Origin: Chlamydiia bacterium
GTDB taxonomy: Bacteria; Chlamydiota; Chlamydiia; Chlamydiales; FEN-1388
Assembly: GCA_003170575.1 (NCBI GenBank)
Contig: PMZB01000266.1
Location: 1 to 9,752, forward strand
Direction: 5' to 3'
DNA: 9,752 nt
Positions within the stretch are counted from its first letter, which is position 1; every line of letters starts with the position of its first letter. Positions 7,101 to 9,752 of this stretch are shown piece by piece. The notes below the pieces were generated by a model that did no database searches, was not told the origin of the DNA, and saw only the letters and a program-made list of their open reading frames with translations. The position numbers and the translations under genes were made by a program.

Positions 7101-9453
7101 TTTCCCCATACTTCGCTTCAAGGAGAGTAAGAAAATCATTAAATTTACCTTTATCCATGGCGAGATCGCAAGAGTCTTCCGTTAAGTCAGTAGAGAAGAA
7201 GTCAATAAAGTTCCCTTCATTTATTTTTTCCAGAGCTTTGAAAAATTCCTGTTCACCTTTAAAATTCTCAAAGGAATAAGGAAAATAATTTTTTAAGTCC
7301 TCATATTTTATTAATGAGCTTGGATACCTGCATATCTCCTCAATATCTTTACCTATAAGGCGCGTACAAACGATCAACTCAAAATAAGCTTTCAGCACTC
7401 CTGAGTGAATGTTTACTTCAGTTCCTCGCTCCTTATATGCCGCTAAGATGCTGTTTCCAAATGAGCGCCCAAGCTCAAAAAAGTCATGGGTAATCTGTCT
7501 TCTCTCATTTTCAGAAAGTGCATCAATGTCATCTGGATGGGCGGCATAGACCTTATGCACCATGTCTATCACATGCCCTAGCTCTATATGCGTTTCATAA
7601 GGATCTGCTTGCGTCTTTGACCAATCTAATGCGCTTCGAACTACCTTGATTGCTTCAGGGATTGTTGTAGGAGGTTCTACTTCAAAAAGAGAGGCAGGTT
7701 TCAATGCTTGAGGAGATATGCTTGGAAGGGTAAAAGAGAGCTCTGGTATGTGTGTAAATGTCGGCTTCACTCTAAAGGGAAGCATATATTCAGGCGGCGT
7801 TTTGCTTCTTGAAGGTGCTATTAAGCTTTTAATAAATTGAATGAGGCGTTGCCAGAGCGAAAGAGGAGGAGTTTCTTTTTTGATGAAAGGAGGTTCTTCC
7901 ATGAGCTGTGAATCTGTTTGACATCTTTTCTCATTCAATTTTTGTGCTTTGATTTGGAGTGTGGAAATTGTTTTTTCTAGGAAAATCTTTTCATCTTGAG
8001 AAATGTGTCCTCTGGATTCAGCTTCCAAAATATGTTGGGATGTATAGGGGATGATTTTGAGTATCAAGGAAAATGTGTTTTTTGACTCATAGTTTTGCTG
8101 AAGGATCGCATCAATTGCCTTCAGTTCTATAGCTATCTGAAGACGAGAAAACTCTTCAGGATTGAATTTGGTTTGAAAATATAAGAAAATCGAGGCGAAG
8201 GAACAAGTCCCTGATCGCTGCACTTCTGAATCAGGCACTTGCCTTTCGCTCACTTTCCCTTTCAAAAGGGGTAAAAGCGAGTTGTAAATCAAATGGTAAG
8301 CTTCTTTAGACCAACTGAAGGTTTGCAAATCCTTCAATATGCGCATAACTTCCGAATTACAGAGATTTTCCAGGGAGATGTTATCAATTACTAGGCTCTT
8401 TACTTCCCTTCTGCCAGCGACTGCCTGTCCGCTCTGATATTCAATCCCAGCTCCTGCATTATGAATGCATACCTCAAATTTCCCGGGAATCCGAGAGGGC
8501 TTTACCTCATAGATCATAGCGTGGCCTGGATCTCCAGTCCAACCCCCTAAGATAACAAAGGATTCCTCTGATTTAAGATTCTTAAGCGAGTTGCGAAAAT
8601 CTTCGGAAATTTTAAGCAAATCCTCTTCAGAGGCAGTTTCGAGGTGTTTTCTGAAGTTCACACTAGTACGCAGTACTTTTACTTGTGCATCTATTTTTTT
8701 TCGAAAATCTTCTGTTCCACTTAAAGATGCTGAGGACAACACATCGGCTAACTCAGTTATTGCATTCTCCTGTTTATATCCAACCAGATCCTTGCTTTTC
8801 GCGCCCAGAGGATCTCCTGCAATATGGTATAAAAGACTATCTGACATGGGTGGAGATATGGCAGAGAGCATTCTTTCAAAAGGGCGTTTTGAAAAAGAAA
8901 AAAATGCGTGAGCAAGAGCGCCAATTCGTTTTGTTTCATCAACTGCTTGCTTAATGAGAGTATAAGTTTGACGAGGGGATGGTTTTTCAACAGTTGCTCT
9001 GAGATGGAGGCGTTGGGCCAGAGTTAATTTTTCAAAGACTTTTTTCGTAGTTTTGGCCACTTCCTTTTCATGGGAGGGTACATTCCTTACAAATGTTTCT
9101 GTCTCAGATACTAATTCAGTAAGACCTTGTATCTCCTCTGGTGATTTTGGCTCTGTCAATTTTTCAAACTTTCTAATGAGCGTATCGCCTTCTTCTCCAC
9201 CTCTGATTTTCTTGAGAGTTTGCAAGCTACTTATAATTGTGCGGATGCATTTGGAAAATTCTGCACTTTCTGCCTCTGTTGCGCGCATCTTTTTTTTTGA
9301 TGTTGGTTTTACAACAGGGAGCCCCCGAGTGGCTACCACCAAAATAGAGCGTAGTTCATAGACTTTGCGTATCCCTTCATCAAAGCTTGGAGGCGGTAAT
9401 GGCTGTCCTCCCTCATAGGGCCCTGCAGAGGTCCCCTTAACCGGTTCACCCAT
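295..9453 (-). CDS. Giant DUF3638/DUF3645-type helicase-like ATPase with N-terminal cysteine-peptidase-like region (3052 aa)
   Basis: Seen: one uninterrupted frame of 3052 codons. The ATG start is fixed by an in-frame TAG two codons upstream (9457-9459) and by a strong AGGGAAGGG ribosome binding site six bases before it; it ends in TAG at 295-297. In order: Gly/Pro-rich leader (1-27), helical region (about 30-290), a peptidase-like His311/Asn332/Gln412/Cys417 set, Pro-rich linker (547-599), helical then beta-rich middle (beta-rich about 1130-1455), coiled coil (about 1806-1862), Walker A GAGKTS (2014-2019), Walker B-like DEFD (2145-2148), a motif VI-like QGAWRFR (2568-2574), a Gln-Thr linker (2749-2760) and a C-terminal domain. 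No signal peptide or membrane helix is seen. Family knowledge: this P-loop block matches the DUF3638/DUF3645 pattern of roughly 3000-residue proteins from fungi and some intracellular bacteria, some annotated as ubiquitin hydrolases on thin evidence. Inferred: an ATP-dependent, possibly host-directed protein. The substrate is unknown. The family call is fairly secure; the function is not. Confidence 0.85.
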   Translation of the reverse strand: MGEPVKGTSAGPYEGGQPLPPPSFDEGIRKVYELRSILVVATRGLPVVKPTSKKKMRATEAESAEFSKCIRTIISSLQTLKKIRGGEEGDTLIRKFEKLTEPKSPEEIQGLTELVSETETFVRNVPSHEKEVAKTTKKVFEKLTLAQRLHLRATVEKPSPRQTYTLIKQAVDETKRIGALAHAFFSFSKRPFERMLSAISPPMSDSLLYHIAGDPLGAKSKDLVGYKQENAITELADVLSSASLSGTEDFRKKIDAQVKVLRTSVNFRKHLETASEEDLLKISEDFRNSLKNLKSEESFVILGGWTGDPGHAMIYEVKPSRIPGKFEVCIHNAGAGIEYQSGQAVAGRREVKSLVIDNISLENLCNSEVMRILKDLQTFSWSKEAYHLIYNSLLPLLKGKVSERQVPDSEVQRSGTCSFASIFLYFQTKFNPEEFSRLQIAIELKAIDAILQQNYESKNTFSLILKIIPYTSQHILEAESRGHISQDEKIFLEKTISTLQIKAQKLNEKRCQTDSQLMEEPPFIKKETPPLSLWQRLIQFIKSLIAPSRSKTPPEYMLPFRVKPTFTHIPELSFTLPSISPQALKPASLFEVEPPTTIPEAIKVVRSALDWSKTQADPYETHIELGHVIDMVHKVYAAHPDDIDALSENERRQITHDFFELGRSFGNSILAAYKERGTEVNIHSGVLKAYFELIVCTRLIGKDIEEICRYPSSLIKYEDLKNYFPYSFENFKGEQEFFKALEKINEGNFIDFFSTDLTEDSCDLAMDKGKFNDFLTLLEAKYGERIKADLKSIDSEFAGRPRFVKAALFDQNCQQIAREILPPEFLDFKNLIESALLLTKLHGVLSDANIREDQVQKYFIQNGCLKKEQIGRHPIIPLFPQKETVHIPCGDRLFQSSSPEPFSSQPKLIRETPYQIAVTKSSEETAPAFQKLIRAIPSEIKLQIDSALGAFSSHPELFLHKEWRFFFERTVFAPYLWDKKLDEPMEKIPRVIASFLDKQLPLSLQTDTPEQALFCLRMYRLLYERVKTGNDPHLTAKLEATIKQSFEKVSERISDSPEHELYRLMWHYERAQFLNSYEQLQEKQLDQLIISTLYSAQQAALQTPSLEYDFKVLNHSVLSRNDVILCLKENGPNLIHQSIGLTLHKVSETLYESDTQSYDLVRARLDVKTGKAQVKTPGQFFASHIIALALQGEIPQMMEQVTPGEYAFSHRGQEWKIVQQKGELNIYKQLGSTWFQYIGPQKIEALYKEHKDNRYNGDKIQQFFSEVLFTNRNVWIHKSGPTTVLRLENKQGISEFETEYSDKEVHIYVCDASGKRTATQVMPPEGLPACLLEFEDRDFILPLSHDGFTFDEIRFPRLGEKGLCFQYDAAKGVFRNAENPSELLLRDQYIQAVDHLHHKLVIIDEKTRKKRILIPGHRLWSAKDESALSTASILYEHPSKEKIPLYSYTKGNGTLVTEDPTAKAYLAYTYLWQQQYEKCATTLEQLPNIPLPDQAIGILSWMMEINKENGLRPGHDFDARTYCLILKAASLLERQRILFQKQVPQIDLKYFFAQYKQSKHLYGSISLTKEECILLGKEKEAGQLVVAQRKPQLRTVPFLLKPFSDLVGISEAASPLQPRLQNDDFFSLVTFLKGNEDSRQRAWPQVQYIFHTCFSVTLKEYSEKEWQRVGRILFAAAMALPSDQQTATAILYAIYTNPDEFKGVEEKNIEGLFSKASAIFPKEEPSSTIKEAIEIPVEPEIVAPCCLTLEKYMKVPHDPMATPLLKTKKGLFQQKPLPPTTKDAHGFAEKVTSYIKDPSPLAQTACKEFKEAVDTYQRQHTVSSELHVEKKNLASTVKQLEKEAQAQKEERKKWKQKVQSLLKKNFPQADVRALQDLLQAAGYSSPPGVQDAVMCLLKPMPSGFLALNPALSNDDAKKLLEATVHYLLHKTYQQHLQTCLQTMRPMLKQDYIPSQEEYQALFELFQAKREYTVSKSPQNLVFETAFGHFLRQDQIAHIQSFIEGESKVLEIPMGAGKTSALLPIFSKMVADRGKLSINIIPEPLYPSMAPQIANSLQKSFGTQTFSWELKNNEAISLETLAAIESGLKNSIYKHQVVVIKPKDLTGLLLQFISMDGKAATLEDIEKTKLYQSIFQLLSSAEFLCDEFDTICDVLKEHILSVGSLVALDGTTIQVSAELMTMLSGLEVPKEPEEFRKKISPELIKRFVATLPAEFVQLITEYLQGSKDKKDIEHLPEGLRDKVSVARAQIQDILPETQTRVLKIHYGEGENVAFAIPYENGQPVLFSRFGHELEEVNYTLSMYLQMPTEGLKKAIHPIIEELKVRAQSEIEFDRTLSLTQTTSYVTLQRIVGDECAQQVLSSPIERSVDLVSARLEKNGSGRIAFVQEFILSRLERPETFARSTSQIYALLCTILRGFAGILWNKDTYPIQSEASPDSIGKTISIFANETTEVVVYSQDKKELFQPNHAIIGIGGVFKDENGEDVARRMLEVNDPSVIQGVIFYGKDKQPYVLERNKPPYSLTQCTIPPEHLTAFWAQAFTTGSDLKVRREQEGFAEISKDTILRDLGQGAWRFRKLGKGQKEQFVISEETKNIILKTLELPADTKIESTHVLAFVLQMQINRLSPENYRSVQQKAQAILIKGFLTFLLKNKLKDFPEAFAACRDLFIQKKPATLFEMYGKKAEDIETDTAINNTFKKVVDSECYKFLCTKGILTEAQVKKELEDIRTKMRSVLPDKVHEILPERNTRVQTQTQTRTQTKTAVAEEAVPPKLAEQLNLSKRFDQNKYYDKWFAHLLAKRNPDEIAQQGEKISDNDTGCSVFGDIFGFDERTKKFAALFSETIGTSLNLHQVNKAKFTPLTRYGQPFQYGLVISGPKGHRIIAVNNTDARELSDIALPYHCALMNIRTGEAYPLGTFYKQEKEPIEKELTNNLDLLTDRVCLKLFSGDLSLTPKERLALLMWGTKIGKEGCQRIADFLTEVVVPTNPEAAQAPALIQSLLADKGNGFVLSYIKSLERKGLLMQDTAARLTALVDKNADNNLPIELLKRLIHYSA
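1174..1209 (-). repeat. Gln-Thr dipeptide repeat linker (residues 2749-2760)
   Basis: QTQTQTRTQTKT is encoded by an imperfect hexamer repeat of the form CARACA, with Arg and Lys in place of two Gln residues. It lies between the ATPase core and the C-terminal domain and is preceded by ILPERNTRV. It probably acts as an extended linker. A gain or loss of hexamers would keep the frame and change only its length. Confidence 0.7.
1624..3501 (-). other. Protein region: SF2-helicase-like ATPase core, DUF3638 followed by DUF3645 (residues about 1985-2610)
   Basis: The motifs appear in helicase order. LRQDQ at 1990-1994 resembles the LRxxQ nucleotide-sensing motif. GAGKTS (2014-2019) is Walker A with Lys2017. 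IIPEPL (about 2039-2044) sits at motif Ia. DEFD (2145-2148) is Walker B with Glu2146, followed by the ILSVGSLVALDG stretch that in this family follows the DExD motif. IPYENGQPVLFSRFGHE (2275-2291) fits the DUF3645-like block remembered from eukaryotic members. IIGIGGVF (about 2469-2476) precedes TTGSDLK (2540-2546), which sits at motif V. QGAWRFR (2568-2574), with Gln2568, Arg2572 and Arg2574, fits motif VI with its arginine finger. All catalytic positions look intact, so an active ATPase is expected. Whether it acts on nucleic acid or protein is unknown. Confidence 0.7.
3868..4038 (-). other. Protein region: charged coiled coil (residues about 1806-1862)
   Basis: The segment is very rich in Lys, Glu and Gln, with hydrophobic residues at heptad-like spacing and no proline, for example STVKQLEKEAQAQKEERKKW. 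It lies about 125 residues before the ATPase core and probably forms a rigid helical spacer or a self-association surface. No coiled-coil score was computed. Confidence 0.5.
7657..7815 (-). other. Protein region: proline-rich linker (residues 547-599)
   Basis: Twelve prolines lie in 53 residues, mixed with Ser, Thr and hydrophobic residues, directly after the amphipathic stretch LWQRLIQFIKSLIA. It is probably a flexible or extended linker that separates the peptidase-like N-terminal part from the long middle region. The hydrophobic stretch before it is too short and too charged to be a membrane helix. Confidence 0.5.
8104..8571 (-). other. Protein region: cysteine-peptidase-like His-Asn-Gln-Cys signature (residues about 295-450)
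   Basis: Seen: GGWTGDPGHAMIYEV places His311 in a beta-like strand. CIHNAGAG places Asn332 in a Gly-rich turn after a second strand. EVQRSGTCSFASIF places Gln412 five residues before Cys417, and the Cys sits at the start of a predicted helix. Family knowledge: in papain-fold thiol hydrolases an oxyanion Gln lies a few residues before the Cys, which caps a helix, while His and Asn/Asp sit on adjacent strands. Here His and Asn come before the Cys, as in circularly permuted members of the fold such as the PPPDE and LRAT-like groups. Inferred: a possible protease or deubiquitinase-like domain. I cannot name the family, and the match rests on motif spacing only. Confidence 0.45.
9290..9298 (-). 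repeat. Nine-adenine homopolymer inside codons 52-55
   Basis: On the coding strand a run of nine A residues spans the codons for Ser-Lys-Lys-Lys. It is the longest single-base run I found in the gene and lies only about 155 bases after the start. A one-base slip at this point would disable almost the whole protein. Confidence 0.8.
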
Positions 9454-9558
9454 ATTCTACCCTTCCCTGGCAAAAAGTATTAAATATTTTCTTTATATCA
9501 TGATGCTTTTACGAAAACCAGTAAAAATTTCTCCTTAGTCGGAATTTGCCAATTTGAT
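9454..9558. other. AT-rich leader upstream of the giant gene
   Basis: This stretch should hold the promoter of the giant gene. On the minus strand, TATAAA (9492-9497) and TATTTAAT (9479-9486) are possible -10 elements. The hexamer 17 bases upstream of TATAAA is TGGTTT, a poor -35. I cannot choose between them, so no promoter is called. One minus-strand frame from the right ends in TGA at 9498-9500. Confidence 0.3.
9460..9468 (-). promoter_or_regulatory. Ribosome binding site of the giant gene
   Basis: AGGGAAGGG on the minus strand is followed by six bases (TAGAAT) and then the ATG at 9453. The purine run is a good Shine-Dalgarno match. Because the TAG in that spacer is in frame, no start further upstream is possible, so this site decides the N terminus. 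Confidence 0.75.
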
Positions 9559-9577
9559 TCATCGGCTCCGCCGATGA
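9559..9577. repeat. Short GC-rich hairpin, 8-bp stem
   Basis: TCATCGGC, a three-base TCC loop, then GCCGATGA form a perfect 8-bp stem. Neither strand has a T run directly after it, so a simple intrinsic terminator is unlikely. It sits five bases from the large palindrome. Confidence 0.6.
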
Positions 9578-9582
9578 TGTGA

Positions 9583-9657
9583 AAAGTCTTTAATATGAGC
9601 GAGATCGCCTCCTTGCTGCAAGCAAGGAGGCGATCTCGCTCATTTATTGAAGACTTT
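9583..9657. repeat. Large inverted repeat: perfect 23-bp core plus 12-base outer arms
   Basis: The inner arms at 9595-9617 and 9621-9643 are perfect reverse complements around a three-base GCA loop. The outer arms at 9583-9594 and 9646-9657 pair except for one T/C mismatch (a G-U wobble in minus-strand RNA is not available at that position, but U-G is in plus-strand RNA) and a two-base TT bulge at 9644-9645. On the minus strand the stem is followed by TTTT, so it could terminate transcription arriving from the right, before the giant gene. The stem is much longer than a terminator needs, so a mobile palindromic repeat or a structured regulatory RNA is also possible. Confidence 0.75.
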
Positions 9658-9726
9658 AAGGAACGAGACTCTTGTTTTCTCTCTTCAGGAGGCCGAGGAG
9701 CAAGCTCCACGGCAGAAGGGGTTTCA

Positions 9727-9749
9727 AAGGGGAGGAGGATCCTCCCCTT
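9727..9749. terminator. GC-rich hairpin at the window edge, possible terminator
   Basis: AAGGGGAGGA, loop GGA, then TCCTCCCCTT form a perfect 10-bp stem. On the plus strand it runs into CTT at the end of the window, and on the minus strand it is followed by TGAAAC. A plus-strand T tract cannot be judged because the window stops, so the terminator call and its direction are tentative. The hairpin itself is clear. Confidence 0.4.
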
Positions 9750-9752
9750 CTT

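Noticed and set aside
7810..7860. Hydrophobic stretch LWQRLIQFIKSLIA as a membrane helix
   Set aside because: It is only 14 residues long and contains Arg and Lys. It looks like an amphipathic helix before the proline-rich linker.
295..9453. Possibility that the giant frame is an assembly fusion of several genes
   Set aside because: There is no internal stop, no internal ribosome binding site plus start pattern that stands out, and no change in sequence character. The length fits what I know of the DUF3638 family.
9595..9643. Palindrome considered as a CRISPR repeat or part of an array
   Set aside because: There is a single copy in the window, with no regularly spaced direct repeats and no cas gene.
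9595..9752. Plus-strand ATG at 9595 opening a 52-codon frame to the window edge
   Set aside because: There is no Shine-Dalgarno sequence before the ATG, the start lies exactly on the palindrome arm, and the product shows no recognisable feature. Kept only as a note beside the competing minus-strand frame.

Overview
The window holds one giant minus-strand gene, about 9.16 kb or 94% of the sequence, with short flanks. It encodes a 3052-residue protein that I assign to the DUF3638/DUF3645 family. That family consists of very large proteins with a helicase-like P-loop core, known from fungi and other eukaryotes and from host-associated bacteria such as environmental Chlamydiae and Legionella-like organisms. 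The AT-leaning composition, good bacterial ribosome binding sites, absence of introns and this protein family together suggest an intracellular symbiont or pathogen of protists, most likely an environmental (amoeba-associated) chlamydia. The organism assignment is inference. No rRNA, tRNA or housekeeping gene is present to anchor it.

Layout from right to left, which is the direction of transcription. Positions 9454-9752 form a region dense in inverted repeats. It includes a 75-base imperfect palindrome with a perfect 23-bp core and a GC-rich hairpin at the window edge. One minus-strand frame stays open through it to the edge, so the 3' end of another gene cannot be excluded. Positions 295-9453 are the giant gene. 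Positions 203-294 are a short AT-rich spacer with no terminator that I can see. Positions 1-202 hold the first 67 codons of a second minus-strand gene, cut by the window edge, with a good ribosome binding site and no recognisable family.

The giant protein reads, from N to C terminus, as follows: a low-complexity Gly/Pro leader; a helical region; a stretch with ordered His, Asn, Gln and Cys residues resembling a papain-fold cysteine peptidase site in permuted order (about 295-450); a proline-rich linker (547-599); a long unassigned middle with helical and beta-rich parts; a charged coiled coil (about 1806-1862); an SF2-like ATPase core with recognisable motifs (about 1985-2610); a Gln-Thr repeat linker (2749-2760); and a C-terminal domain of unknown function. 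There is no signal peptide or membrane segment. The working hypothesis is a cytosolic or secreted protein that couples a nucleotide-driven motor to a thiol hydrolase, plausibly acting on host proteins. The sequence supports the architecture, not the substrate.
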